A stretch of DNA of 64,000 bases from Siphonodentalium dalli. Lineage: Eukaryota > Mollusca > Scaphopoda > Gadilida > Siphonodentaliidae. Of the stretch, positions 11,380-22,769 are shown piece after piece. The stretch is from positions 139,333,954-139,397,953 of the forward strand of contig CP136064.1 in assembly GCA_032622095.1 (NCBI GenBank), read 5' to 3'. The position numbers and the translations under genes are program-made. The notes beneath the pieces were generated by a model. The model was not told where the DNA came from, ran no database searches, and was given only the letters and a program-made list of their open reading frames with translations. How positions within the stretch are numbered: position 1 is the stretch's first letter; the number at the start of each line of letters is the position of its first letter.

Positions 11380-12820
11380 CTAGAATGAAACTGTAATTGC
11401 ACAGCAATTTCGATACTTCCATGTTCACCAATGACTGAAATTGTGTCACCTGATAGAGCGTCCATATCAGTATGGAGATACTGTAGCTCATAATTGTTTC
11501 TTAAGCTCAAGGTCATACAAAATTATATATTAGTGCATCGACTGGGTATGTTCAATGGCTATGCAGGGACGCAAAAGTCCCAACTCAATATATCAAGCCA
11601 TTCTGGATTTCGTATAAAGAGCGTTCTTTTATTATTCGACCATAGTCAACTTGTAAACCGGGAGTGCGACCCCTATCATGTTCGTTGGTTCATAACAGAT
11701 GTGCATGCGCAAATAATGAAAAAAGTCCGAACCCGATATCTCAAGCCGTTTAGGAGGAGATACGTTAACAACAGTAAAACAGATAAAGAGCGTTGTTTCG
11801 AAAGGTCAAGGTCAGACGAAATTCCTTATTTGTGCATCGACTGCGAATACCCAATGGCTATGGAGGTACATAATTTTAAATCAATTGGCCAAGCCGTTTC
11901 AACGATATAAGAAATCAAACATCGATTTTGCAGGTTTGCAAGTCATTCTAGGGGTCCGAAAACCCCATAACAATCAGGTTTTTAAGCAGCCATAACTCGA
12001 GAAGTTTAAGTCCGATTTTAAAAATCTGAGCGGAGTAGTGTTCAGCGACAACTCAAGAATATGTCCACCAATTTTCATCAAAATCTGCGCCAAAATAGTT
12101 TTGAGATACATACCCACACCCCCGTTCTCCCGAACCGGAAGTGAAATCCGTTAACTATATAAATCGTTCGAGAGCGCATAGTTTGCTGCACATCATGCAA
12201 AAAGTCCCAACTCAATATCTCGAGCCGTTCTGGATTTCATATAAAGAGCGTTGTTTTATTCTTCGACCAGTAGCGAACTTTTAAACCGGAAGTGCGAACC
12301 CTATCATTTTTCGGCGGTTCATAACACACATACATGCGCAAATAATGAAAAACTCCGAACTCGATATCTCAAGCCGTTTCGGAGGAGATGTGTGCACAAC
12401 AATAAAACAGATAGAGAGCGTTATTTCCAAAGTTCAAGGTCACACGAAATTCCCTATTAGTGCATCGTCTTCATATACTCAATGGCTATGCAGTTACCAA
12501 ATTTCAAATCAATCGGTCAAGCCGTTTTGACGTTATAAGAATTCAAACCTCGATTTCGCAAGTAACTTTTGTGTCGCGAAAAACCCCCAAAAATCAACAA
12601 AATGGCGATAACTCCGAAGGTCAAGGTCGGACGAAATTCTCAATGGGCCATTTTCAGAGAACTTCCAAAGTTATATACTAAAGCCGAAAACAGTAGGCGA
12701 ATCGGTCAAGCCGTTCCGGAGATTAAGGCATGTTATTGGAATAAGAAAAATAAGAAGAAGAAAAACAATAAAAGCCAGAAGAATTACAATATACTTCCAT
12801 GTTAACACATGGAAGTATAA
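11380..12820 (-). mobile_element. Helitron-like element, copy 1
   Basis: The left end is CTAG (11380) preceded by A on the plus strand. Read on the minus strand, it is a terminal CTAG followed by T, with a small stem-loop (AATTG/CAATT, 11395-11408) about 11 bases inside; this is the Helitron 3'-end pattern. The right end is a 28-base palindrome (12791-12818) of the TACTTCCAT...ATGGAAGTA type plus AA. Inside are two tandem ~650-bp modules, each starting near GCAAAAAGTCCCAACTCAAT. There are no Rep/helicase ORFs, so it is non-autonomous. The 5' end does not show the usual TC. Copy 2 at 36,316-38,415 shares both ends. Confidence 0.5.
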
Positions 12821-12852
12821 CTAGAGGGTTAAAATTCTGGCCTGCAGAATTT
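12821..12852 (-). other. CTAG plus stem-loop, 3' end of a further Helitron-like element
   Basis: Directly abutting the previous element is CTAG (12821), then a 9-bp stem AAAATTCTG/CAGAATTTT (12831-12852) with a 5-base loop. In minus orientation this is a stem-loop, a short spacer and CTAG followed by T. GATACTTCCAT follows, as in the other copies. The rest of this element is not recognisable. Confidence 0.45.
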
Positions 12853-12860
12853 TGATACTT

Positions 12861-13809
12861 CCATATAACTTCCCCATCCCCGATCACCATCCATAATTCA
12901 ATCCTCCACCCACCGCTAATCAATCCTTACCCATAAACCGCTTCATAACCCTGATATTTCAATAAGAATAACCTTAGTCGTAGCCGATCCATAATCACAA
13001 CCCTTTCCATAGACATATCTACAGCACTTAACTCTAACCCAATAAAATACCCTGAACATATTCATTACCCTCCTGCAAACCATATCCATAGCTATACATT
13101 GACCTTACCATAACCCTTTCGATAAGCCTAGTCATACGTATACACGTACCCAAAACCAAATCCTTTGTAAAACTGACACCGTCACAATTTTGACATTCAC
13201 AATATCCACAACTGTAACCCAATTTATAAACCACATCATGTCCATAACATTAACATTAAACATAACCCTGATTTACACATATATATAATCCTATACTTAA
13301 TGTATTATATAGTCATCAGGGTATAAAATATTAAATATGAGTCGAAGAATTCTGACCGGAAATTATTCTATTGATTAATATTTATTTCATTTCGAATATC
13401 TACTGGTCTAAAAATGTGTGGTTGTTCAGCTAACGAATAGTGGTTACTGTTACCAGTGACCAGGTCTGTTCTAAAAATAAATCAATAACTTGTCCCAATT
13501 AAACATCTCATTTCATAATGAAATATTTGAAATAAATTCAATATGAGCTGATGGAAGTCTTTCCGGACAAGGGTCTTTAATTCATATTTATCATTTTGTA
13601 TCCACAAAACTATTTCAAACTTGTTATTTAAAGAGTTAGTCATATTGTTAACCCTTCACATTAAATTCTATAACTGTATACTGTCATCCGGGAGTATTTT
13701 TCTACATGATAAGTGAATGCATGTAGTATCTATCGGGCACTTAATCTTGATTAACTCATTGGGCATTCATTTGAAAAGTTAAACAAATTCACCGAATTTC
13801 CACGTGGAT
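12861..13809. other. AT-rich non-coding DNA, no gene seen
   Basis: The first half is weakly periodic around CATAACCCT-like words, but too degenerate to call a tandem array. The rest shows no ORF or repeat that I can match. Confidence 0.4.
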
Positions 13810-14770
13810 GGTACCGACCACATCCAATTTGTTTTATCTCAATTTCTCCATTTTGTTCTTTGCGAGATTAACTTGAAGTTGCCAAAAGCCTCGACCAACC
13901 GATGCGTGTTCTCCGTTAGACGGATGGCTTTTATACCACAGTCAAACTTTCAGGATGTATCTATTGTATACTGATGCAGATGCTCATACATTTCACTCAC
14001 TCCTTCATTATCCTGCCTGAATTTCGACTTTTGCCATATATCGATGTAGGCTGTGTTCCTATGCATGTAGTATGTATTACGCTATATATCGTCGCCACGA
14101 GTGAATCATTTGCTCTAAAACTTAAGAAATCGCACCAGTGTTGGGCGTTGGTATCCCTTATCACAACCACACGTCAACAAAATTTTATCTCCATATTTGA
14201 TTTTTCCAAGTATTTTTAGACTTTTGGTTTTTGTTGGAATTTGCCAATATGTACCCACCTGAACACGAGCTGTCCGTTAGTCAGGTTGCTCTGTGAGTAG
14301 AGGGGTCAAACTTTGGGATATTAACAAAAATATATCAACGTACCTGCTCCTGCATTACCTCGCTCCTTCATTAACCCTTTCGGATTTGGCGAGAAAAATA
14401 GCTTAGTGATACAGCACTTAAATATACGTGTTAACATTATAAAGCCTCGCCACGGGTAAACCTTCTACCTTAGGGCAAATTAAGCAGATATCGATAAGTT
14501 GCGTTTGGATACTATCTATCATATCCACTATTCAAAAAAAAATTATATCGATGTTTGATTTTTAGACAATTTTCCCCCCTTTGATTTTCGTTGGAAATTG
14601 CAAAAAGTCTGAACTCACCGGAAGCTAGCACGCTGTTTGATAGTTCACTGTTACAGTAGAGCTGTCAAACTTTGGGGGGCTACCTACGGGATAATGCAGT
14701 ACCTGCTCCTACATTAAACTTGCTCATCAATTAGCCCGTTGGATTTGGCGCCAAAAATAAGTCATTGTTA
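13810..14770. repeat. Diverged tandem repeat, second block of the 9.6-10.5 kb family
   Basis: Three further units carry the same landmarks (TTGGAATTTGCC, CTGTCCGTTAG-type box, CTTTGGG, TTGCTCC...GGATTTGGCG) starting near 13,850, 14,220 and 14,570. The two blocks are separated by 10.5-13.8 kb, which holds other repeats and a Helitron-like element, so one original array may have been split. Confidence 0.55.
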
Positions 14771-15083
14771 TTGTCGATGTCGTAGATCGGTAACGGTTTG
14801 GGAAAAAACTAAAAAATGGTATATTCCGGTGCGAATCACTCTTCCCATTCGGAAAATACAATACAAATATTATACCGCTGGACTTGTTTTTTGTTTTGTT
14901 TTGTTTTTTGTTTTTTGTTTTTTTTGCAAAATCTGCCGATTACATCCGCCACCCGCCAGCCTGGTCTCACCACCCTCGGCCTGGTCTCACCACCCCGACC
15001 TGGTATCATTACCCAGCATGGTTTTGTCGCCTCCCCGGTTATGCTTCAACCTCTCCCATGCTCCTTCATTAGCCGAATTATTT
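14771..15083. other. Low-complexity T/G run and C-rich short repeat
   Basis: 14,885-14,930 is TTTTG/TTTTTTG low-complexity. 14,958-15,030 repeats CCTGGTCTCACCACCC-like 20-mers imperfectly. The open frames here follow from low complexity. Confidence 0.5.
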
Positions 15084-16406
15084 AATATTCGATGGTCTGT
15101 AACTTGGATATTTCTCAACCGATTTACAAAATTCTTTCAGGAGGATCATTAGTACTTCCTATAGATACACGACAGTAAAAATAGTTGAAATCATCGCAAA
15201 AAAAAATTTGCGAAAAATTTGCCCCCACCCAAACCCCAAAAATATAAGTCCGTCCCTGTTCAAAACTTTTTTTCGTATCAAGTTTCTAATGATTAACTGC
15301 ATAGAAGCTCTCAAATCTGGATATCTTGCATGCCATAGCTAGAAACAGGATATGAAATAAATCGAGTTTTGCTAACCATGGGCGACAACTCTGTGGCGAA
15401 AGCGCGGACATAAATTGTAATGCATTCACCCAATATGGCATACTGAGTTGTACATATGGTCCAAATTTGGAGTCTCTGCTGCTCATATTTTTCGAGATAC
15501 AGCAACCCCATTTGTTCACAAAGGGGGAGATAACTCTGAAAATCAAGCGCGGACAATATTCTATATAGTCTATTCAGTTAGAATTAATATATGTCTATAT
15601 ACGTACGAAATTCCAGATCTCTATATATTGTACTTCCAGAGATAAATGAGTTACAAAATTGCTAAGAATAATAATAATGGAAAAAAATAATAAATTGAAT
15701 AACAATATACTTCCATATTAAAATATGGAAGTATAATAAGGGAATCGCGCGAAATTGATTGGAATGTCGATAGTATGGTTTATTGACATTTCTGTGTTCA
15801 GTTGGAACGCTCTGGTGTGACCCCCACCCATGCCTCGAAATTTGGTGACGCGGATAGAAAATTCGCCATATCTCGGCCAATTTTCGCGATATCGAGCTAA
15901 TTTTTGCGTCACTGTGTTTGTATATGATGTCCCTTTAATATTTAGTAGGGTTCTGGTACGGTATTGTGGCGATATTCTACTATGTAGGCCAATATGTATG
16001 TTGTTCAGTACATACTTTTCGAATATCTCTGGTCTCCATCGTCGTATTACCACAAGTAGCTAATCGTTTTGAAGTACTAGAAATTCCCCATCGAATGACA
16101 CCAAACATGTGACGATCGGTTGAAGAAATTTGAATTCATAGTGCATTTTCTGTAAACTTGAACAAAAGGAAGGGGCCACAATTTCTACATTTGTCAACCG
16201 ATTCACAAAATTCACACACAATGGCCCTCAGTACATATTATAGATACTTCAGAACAATTTTGGTTCAAATCGGAGACAACAAAAAAAAATGACCAATTTT
16301 GACCCCATCCCTAGTGCGGACAAATTTCACTCGATCTTGGTCAAAATTTTACCAACTCGTGTTCTCTCTATGTATAACACGCTCACATAAACCAAATCCA
16401 GTTTAT
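15084..16406 (+). repeat. 1,384-bp satellite, leftmost (5'-truncated) unit
   Basis: The sequence matches positions 62-1,384 of the complete units at 32,871 and later, giving 1,323 bp. It starts abruptly at AATATTCGATGG and ends at CCAGTTTAT, where the provirus begins. It contains the palindromic hairpin at 15,707-15,734. The short ORFs inside recur in every unit but have no protein-family features. Confidence 0.9.
16403..16406. other. Target-site duplication TTAT, left copy
   Basis: TTAT lies directly left of the LTR and again directly right of the other LTR (31493-31496). Uninterrupted satellite units read CCAGTTTATGTGCG, with a single TTAT. Confidence 0.9.
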
Positions 16407-16862
16407 TGTGAGGTAATGAACACATAGATATAGTAGGTACAAGTCTTTATTATGTTGTGAATAAGATATGCAGTGTGTACAAATATAATGATCAATAGTC
16501 GCCGCGAAATGATGTCCCCGAATGGGTGATGCCTGGTGTGAATGATGCCTGGATATGATCTAGGGAGGAGATGAGTCTAGTGAAAGCATGAGGTGATGGG
16601 ATGTGGTTGTCTCTTATATACTATTTGGGACGCATATTAGATGAGGCGTTTGGCAATACACATCGGGATTGGTTCCTTCGTTATGGGCATTTCCCTTGAC
16701 CATATTTGGGAGCCATCTTCATTGTGTGTATATCTTCGCTGAGATTAAGACGTGTGAGGTTTCGAGAACCGAACACGAATATCTGAGTTTGGGGTTTTAT
16801 ATATTGGGACATTCGTATAGTTTGAATCAAGTTGTGAGATTATAATGGGTAGTTATCTCACA
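16407..16862 (-). repeat. 3' LTR of the provirus
   Basis: 456 bp, TGTGAG...CTCACA, about 99% identical to the right LTR (four substitutions seen). On the minus strand it holds TATATAAAA in the promoter position and AATAAA (16446-16451 on plus as TTTATT) near its end. Confidence 0.95.
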
Positions 16863-17631
16863 TATGTCCCCCACCCGTGTAAGATTTTTAGCGCAGCGGA
16901 AAATCTTATGTAACATCAAAATTATGGACCTAACTGGGGTAATTGTGATCATGTAATGTGGATGAGGCTGAAATGAAGTATAATAACATTGATTGTGGTG
17001 AAGTTATGATTAACACATGTGGAACAAAGTTGTCTTAAAATGATGATATGCAATATTAAGTTGTCTTAAAATGATGATACGCAATATTATGAGATTATGA
17101 AATAAATGGTGGGAAAAGCATATATGGGTTGGTATATAAAATGATCGTGCAAGCAGTCATAATGCGTGCTATATTGATATGTAGGATAAGGTATGATAAT
17201 AGAATATAGAGATACAAGTATGAGAAGTAATGAATATAACAATACGGTAATAGTGCATGGTATGTTTTGTAAATGATGAACATTGGTGATGTATTATATA
17301 AATGCATGTTGTGTTGTTAATAAAATCATGACGATATGTATACATTCGGTATTGTGGTAATGAGAGACCAAATGTTTCTCATCTGCCGTCAATTGCACAG
17401 GGAATTGTTGAAAGCATGTGTCAGAGGTGAAATATTGTTTGGAGTGTGGTATATGAGGCATTTATTAATGCGTTTGTTGATAGGTGGCGAGATCCGTTAC
17501 CAATGTTATTGATGATAATCGGCGGTCAGTTGTCTAACTCTTGGGATTGGCACGTGTCATAATGGCGTTAGCATATGCAGCTGTGGGTTTGTGCCCCTTA
17601 TAGGAAAAAAATGGTATTATTGGGAAAATTA
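16863..17631 (-). other. 3' untranslated region between env and the 3' LTR, with polypurine tract
   Basis: The minus strand reads GGGTGGGGG at 16876-16868, six bases before the LTR, a good polypurine tract for plus-strand priming. The rest is non-coding and includes a 34-bp direct duplication (about 17,028-17,095, GTTGTCTTAAAATGATGATA). Confidence 0.65.
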
Positions 17632-19909
17632 TCAATATAGATTAAGTGGTGGGTTATGGATGGACGCGTGAGTTTTTATTATTTTCATAGGTCGTAATGT
17701 GGATGATTCCTCATCAACATCTCGCGGGTGTTTTTTGGGAAATGTCAAATCTTCTTGTGTACTTTGTATTTGAGGTTGGTTAGCTGGAGACAAATGAATA
17801 TCTTTTGTAGCTTCCTTGGGTATTGGTGGGGTTAGTCTGTGACGAAGTTGCATATCAGTTCCATTTATCATTTGGTTAAGTTTATTTCGTCGCTTTGCGA
17901 TTTTAATTCGTCGCGTGTTGTGATTGCGTTGAGTCTGATATTGGGAAATTTTCGTAATACACTGAATAATGTATTTGCGACTTGAGATGGCAATCAGTAA
18001 CATTAATATGAACGTAATGACCGCGGGAATGATGATTTGGTAATAATCCTGTTTTGTTTTTTGTTTGATGGGTTGCAGGGAAGTGACTGTTTGCAGAAAA
18101 TCATATAATGATAGTTGCTTTATGGGGGGTAACTTGTTTGGAATCGATACTTGAGGGGGCAAGTTATGAATTTGGGAAAATAATGGCTTCCATTGTGGCA
18201 ATTTATGTAATTCAATAGTTGATTGTAATTGGGTTATTTGTGTCTTGATGGTGATGTTTGATGAGTTCAAAGTTGTGAATGCAATTAGTTTGATACTGGC
18301 TGATGTAGCTATGCACCTTGGTGGTAAAGTTATCGTTGCGATGGGGGGTAAAATTGTGATTCTATACGGTCTTTTTCTTAAGAGATTGTGATGACAGTTT
18401 ACTGTAAATGTATGAGCTTTCGTGGTTGTTATAAGCCATGTACATGCCGCCAGCTTAATAGCGGATGGTAAATTATACTGAGGGTAAATGGCTATAGGGC
18501 AATTTGTGGCGGTATTTTTTGTATCATTGGTGAATATGTTGAGTAGGCAGTTATGATTATGTGATGCGGCGATTGAAATTTTTTGAATTTTACAATATGG
18601 TAATTTGTTTAAAATACACGGGTGATTGTCACCAATGGTGGTATATTTGGATCGGTCGGGGGATAATAGCAGGTAATTATGAGTAATATCGATTCGGGCA
18701 ACTGTATATTTATTGTTGTGTCTGAGTCTTGGGTCTCGAGGGTCTAATGGATAAAAAAATGGTATAGCGCGGAATATGTCAAACTGCATTCTGATATCGC
18801 GTAAATAAATTGTTATGGTAATGATTAGTCTGCTGTCTGTGAGTATGGTTTGTGTCTTCAAATGTTGGTAATATTTTGCAATTCCCGATTCTATGGGGAA
18901 TGGTAACTTCAAATGGGCTGGAAGTAATTTCGTTATACTGTCAAGTGCCTTTTTTAAATGTATTGGGCTTATGATCTCCGGTGTAAATCGGTGGTTAATT
19001 AGAGAGGCAATTTGAACTTTAAGATGTCGCAAATATAATTTTGCTTGGATAACATCTTGTTGTATTTCATGTAATATTACTAGAAACTTAGCGTTGATGA
19101 TTGTGAATATTTCAATTGTATGCACATGTTTTTGGGTTCGATGTGTTTCTTTTCGAAGTGTGGCTTGAATATTGGATATTGTTGTTGATAGTGTGTTGAC
19201 TTGTTGGCGATTTTCGTTTGAAATGACGCGTGTTATATTCATGATAGAATAAGCGGTTTGAGTATCGTGTTGGATTTTTTTTTTGGTTTTGGTAGAGGGT
19301 TCGTATGTTATCTTCTACATGTGTAATATCTGACATCGAAGGGGTGCCAAATAGAAACTTGGCGATATCGCTTATTACGGGTAATATTGCTCGTTTGAGT
19401 CTTTTGGTATTATGGAGTTGATAATAATTATGATATTCATATTGGATTTGTTTTGTTTCCGTGAGAGCCGCTGCTAATTCAGTTTGTAAATCTGTCAAAA
19501 TGTTGATGAGATTAAAGTTAATGTTATTTGTCTCGTTCCTGAATGGGGGTTTGTTATGGTGATATGTGCTTTGATGAAACGTGGCACAAATGCTATTGAG
19601 TTTATTTTGGGCCATCCTTATGTCGGTAGCGAGTCTTGCTATGTAGGTATAATATGGTGTGAGTTCGATGAGAAAACTGAGATCCCAATTTTCATTTGAG
19701 ACAGCAATTTGCCGGTGATGCAAAAATAACATGTTCTGTCGAGTTAACATAGCGTCACTAGTTTGAAAGCCGATGATAAGTATGAAGAGGGTCGCTTTAA
19801 CGAAGTTTTCTGTAGGCTTCACATCGCTTGCACCCCTATAAGTAAAAATATAGGTGTGTATTAGCGGGTTAGCCGGTATCTGATTATAAAGATAGATTCG
19901 CGTGGGCAT
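17632..19909 (-). pseudogene. env: env: class I-type fusion glycoprotein, interrupted by one frame break
   Basis: Two overlapping frames cover it: 19909-19112 and the continuation ending at 17632. The first holds a hydrophobic signal-like segment (residues about 38-50), a basic furin-type site ending R-L-K-R at 170-173 and, just after it, a hydrophobic segment with LFGT, the layout of baculovirus F-like Env proteins of insect errantiviruses. The second begins with an amphipathic, coiled-coil-prone region, continues with a Cys-bearing ectodomain, and has a membrane anchor (about 18,048-17,985) followed by a long cytoplasmic tail of about 117 residues. The frames separate at a run of ten A (19,275-19,284 on plus as T10), so this is either a single-base mutation, a sequencing slip or programmed slippage. 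A possible splice acceptor (TTTTTACTTATAG) lies at about 19,836. The role would be membrane fusion and entry. Confidence 0.75.
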
Positions 19910-20173
19910 GGCTTTTATGGGTTAACTGGTTTGATTAATCGATGAGATTTTTCGGCCGGTGTAAGTTGTAATGCCATTCTCACATTACTGTGTAAAATTG
20001 GTACCCCCAGAAATCGACGAAATATGACGTCACGCGATGCCAGTGTGTGTACCAATTAGCCGCGCTGCGTGCGCTAGGCGTGTCGACGAAGGTAATTAGT
20101 GGTATAGCGTTATAAATGCGTTGGCCATTATGGCTGTGAATTATTGCGGGCCTGTCTTTCGATATTTGCAGTT
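19910..20173. promoter_or_regulatory. 264-bp divergent intergenic region: CRE, CCAAT and TATA for the plus-strand gene
   Basis: Facing right are a perfect TGACGTCA (20025-20032), a CCAAT (20052-20056) and TATAAAT (20111-20117), with the first ATG 57 bases after the TATA box. Order and spacing are those of a classical pol II promoter. Facing left, the env ATG is at 19909, with CATAAAAG just before it. The region could serve both genes. Confidence 0.6.
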
Positions 20174-20479
20174 ATGAGTCAACTTTTGAGTGAGTTAGAG
20201 TGTAAGTTGAGAAATGCGAAGGCAAATGGTTTAGGGTATTTTGGGGTGATCGTTGATTCGATCTATCTGACCTACGTGAATGATCAGATAGTCGATCAAT
20301 TTGAGCGGGGGAATGAGCACGCCCGTACGGGGGTATCATCCAAGAGCGATCGCTATCTGTGTACGTTGTGGCTAGAAGAAAATGAGAGGTGTTACCTCAT
20401 TTTAAATTTGAGGAAGCAGCTTAGGGAAGAGAGGAGAAGGTTGATGGATCTGTGGTCGGAAGAACAGACTGACTGGTAA
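20174..20479 (+). CDS. Opposite-strand accessory protein 1 (101 aa)
   Basis: This gene reads against gag/pol/env. I start it at the first ATG (20174) after the TATA box; the protein begins MSQLLSELE. The C-terminal third is a charged amphipathic helix with ERCYLILNLRKQLREERRR followed by LMDLWS. It matches the C-terminus of the second gene (ERC..VINLR..I.DERQRIVDIWS), and both start MSxxLxxLE. No signal peptide, membrane segment, zinc finger or enzymatic motif is seen, and I do not recognise the family. A regulatory or packaging role is only a guess from the position, by analogy with antisense proteins of deltaretroviruses. Poly(A) signal AATAAA at 20756. Similarity to a paralogue 1.9 kb away supports that it is a real gene. 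Confidence 0.65.
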   Translation: MSQLLSELECKLRNAKANGLGYFGVIVDSIYLTYVNDQIVDQFERGNEHARTGVSSKSDRYLCTLWLEENERCYLILNLRKQLREERRRLMDLWSEEQTDW

Positions 20480-20755
20480 GACGGAGTTGAGTTGGGTCGG
20501 CTGATGAGCGAGATTTGAGGAGGTTTGGCAGGAGGAGTGAAGGAGAAAGATGGGCCCAATCTTTGATAGCTGTTTGTGCCTATATAATTTAACGTGGGCT
20601 ACATCGTGCTAATGAAGATTGGTTTCATTGAAAACATCACATGGACATCTGAATGTGAACGACAAGTGGTATTGCTGTATTATTTATAAAATGTATGTGT
20701 CATAGGGTGTAGGTATACCAACAGTCATGTCAATATGGATATCAAAAGGCATATG

Positions 20756-20761
20756 AATAAA
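20756..20761 (+). terminator. Poly(A) signal of opposite-strand gene 1
   Basis: AATAAA lies 277 bases after the stop codon, on the coding strand of the gene, before the G-run array. Confidence 0.45.
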
Positions 20762-20941
20762 TGCGTATTGTGTACTGCTATATATAGGTTCTTATTGCTA
20801 TATTTGACATGATTATTGGCGGAAATATTTGTTGATTGTATAGTATTAGGGGAGTGCAATTGACGCATGGAATAGTAGTTCTATCTATATTGTAATGATA
20901 ATATTTGATCGCGCATTGTCACGCGGCTCTGGTTATCTTGG

Positions 20942-21385
20942 CGGTGGGGGGGGGGGGGGGGGGGGGTATGTATACGATATCGTCGTGTTGGGAGATATAT
21001 TGTGATTTGCACATACATGTTATTCAGGCTCATTTTAGCTCTGCACATGTATATGTGATTTAGGGTATTGTGGGCAGTTGGGGGGGGGGGTACATATACG
21101 ATATGGTCGTGTTGGGAGATATATTGTGATTTTCACATACATGTTATTCAGGCTCATTTTAGCTCTGCACATGTATATGTGAATTAGGGTATTGTGGGCA
21201 GTTGGGGGGGGGGTGGTACATATACGATATGGTCATGTTGGGAGATATATTGTGATTTTCGCATACATGTTATTCAGGCTCATTTTAGCTCTGCACATGT
21301 ATATGTGATTTAGGGTATTGTGGGCAGTTGGGGGGGGGGGTGGTGGTACATATACGATATGGTCGTGTTGAGAGATATATTGTGA
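20942..21385 (+). repeat. G-run tandem repeat, ~126-bp units, about 3.5 copies
   Basis: Units share GTCGTGTTGGGAGATATAT, CACATACATGTTATTCAGG and GTATTGTGGGCAGTTG, followed by a run of 9 to about 25 G. GTTGGGAGATAT recurs near 20,986, 21,111, 21,236 and (with one change) 21,365. G-runs of this length can form G-quadruplexes and slip in replication. Confidence 0.85.
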
Positions 21386-21991
21386 CTTACATCTCACTAG
21401 ATACGTGGTGTGTGGGGGAGGGGTCTGGTGTATGTGTTGTGGAAGTGGGAGGTTAACCTATCGGTGTTCTTATCATACTTATTGGTTTGTGTGGGTCGCT
21501 TGATTTGGGTTATTTGAGTTTAATGAATAATTATGGATAGTTTTATGTTTATGAGGCAGATAAATTGGCTGGGTAATGTTTGTTTATGTTATGGTTTATG
21601 TTGAAATATTCCTATTTATTGATATGATACCTGTGTAACATATTTTTATTGTATTTATTTTGTTTTTGTTGTTTGAGGGAAGCAAGTTTTAGCCCTGTGT
21701 GCATTGTGCACCGATGCACACTGGACTTGCCAGCATTGAGTTATATCTGATTATTAGATGATGTTTAGTGTGTTTATTTATCATTGGATATTATGTTTAG
21801 ATGTATCGAAGAGATATCGCTTGATAGCTGGTTTGATGTTAGCGGGAACAGGGGTTTGTAATATATATTACCGTGTGGGTATTTGAGATAGATCGTGCCT
21901 AGCATGTCCCTCGGGAATCTTCGAGAGTGCTTACTTGGTTTGGCACAGCGTCTCGATTCGATACGGACGCTATCTGCCAATATGAGATGAG
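21386..21991. other. Spacer between array and second opposite-strand gene
   Basis: GT-rich, no convincing ORF. Contains a perfect 8-bp stem GTGTGCAT/ATGCACAC (about 21,697-21,721). Confidence 0.4.
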
Positions 21992-21998
21992 TATATAA
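21992..21998 (+). promoter_or_regulatory. TATA box of opposite-strand gene 2
   Basis: TATATAA, 46 bases before the first ATG, the same arrangement as in gene 1. I see no CRE or CCAAT at the matching distance. Confidence 0.5.
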
Positions 21999-22043
21999 GG
22001 TGTGGGAATATCGACAAGTGTTATTTCTGACTTAATTTTCATT

Positions 22044-22301
22044 ATGTCTGATTACTTGCGATTCTTGGAGGCTGAGGTTGCCGTGTTAGAAACTAGTCAA
22101 TATGAGGTGACAATGCAGTATGTGGACCACATACTGGCATTTCATGATGTTATAGTTGCTGTGTGCCTTGCTGGAGGGACCAGTATAGATTGGGCACGGT
22201 ACTTTAGTACCGTGTCTGAGTTAGAAAGATGCCAGACGGTGATAAATCTCCGGCTGGAGATTATAGATGAAAGGCAGCGAATCGTGGACATCTGGAGTTA
22301 A
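22044..22301 (+). CDS. Opposite-strand accessory protein 2 (85 aa), paralogue of protein 1
   Basis: First ATG after the TATA box; the protein begins MSDYLRFLEAEV. Its C-terminus, SELERCQTVINLRLEIIDER followed by QRIVDIWS, aligns with protein 1 over about 28 residues, with identical ERC, NLR, ER and D.WS positions. The middle is shorter and more hydrophobic (YVDHILAFHDVIVAVCLAGG) but not long enough for a clear membrane anchor. Poly(A) signal AATAAA at 22764. Conservation of protein sequence between two copies whose DNA has diverged suggests selection on the protein, most likely after a duplication inside the element. Function unknown. Confidence 0.65.
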   Translation: MSDYLRFLEAEVAVLETSQYEVTMQYVDHILAFHDVIVAVCLAGGTSIDWARYFSTVSELERCQTVINLRLEIIDERQRIVDIWS

Positions 22302-22763
22302 CATCGGAGAGTGTTGTAAGAAGATGTCGCTGTGAATGCTGCCCCTGATGAATTTGGAGCGTCCCTGGATCAAGAGCTGGCTTGCATTCTACAAGCTGGC
22401 ACGGTGTTTAGCCAACAATAACATGAATTGAATTGTTTTTGTGGTTATTCACCGTGTTAGCCTGTAGAAATAACATCTTGCTGATAAATTCAGTGAAAAG
22501 AAATGTATTTTTGTTTGTTTTTTTTTTGTTGTTGTTGTAATCGTGGTAATGCCCCAAAGGTGTTAATATTGGTTGAGCTACAAAGAGTAACTTTGTAAAC
22601 GTGCTAAATCGCCAAAGATTATTTAATTATAGTCTAAGATTGGTTGAAATGTAAAGAGATAAATATATTATTAGACCGCTGCCAAGAATTATTACAGAGT
22701 TCAATACTGTTATTGATTGGGTTATCTAAGTTTTAGAATGAAGAGCGTTTGTTTGTTCGTTCG

Positions 22764-22769
22764 AATAAA
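22764..22769 (+). terminator. Poly(A) signal of opposite-strand gene 2
   Basis: AATAAA 463 bases after the stop codon, before the second tandem array. Confidence 0.4.

Noticed and set aside
14881-15152. Phe-rich membrane-like peptides
   Set aside because: Translation of a T-rich low-complexity tract.
21774-21980. Minus-strand 68-codon frame divergent from the second opposite-strand gene
   Set aside because: No ATG at its start and no family features; not comparable to the env/gene 1 arrangement.
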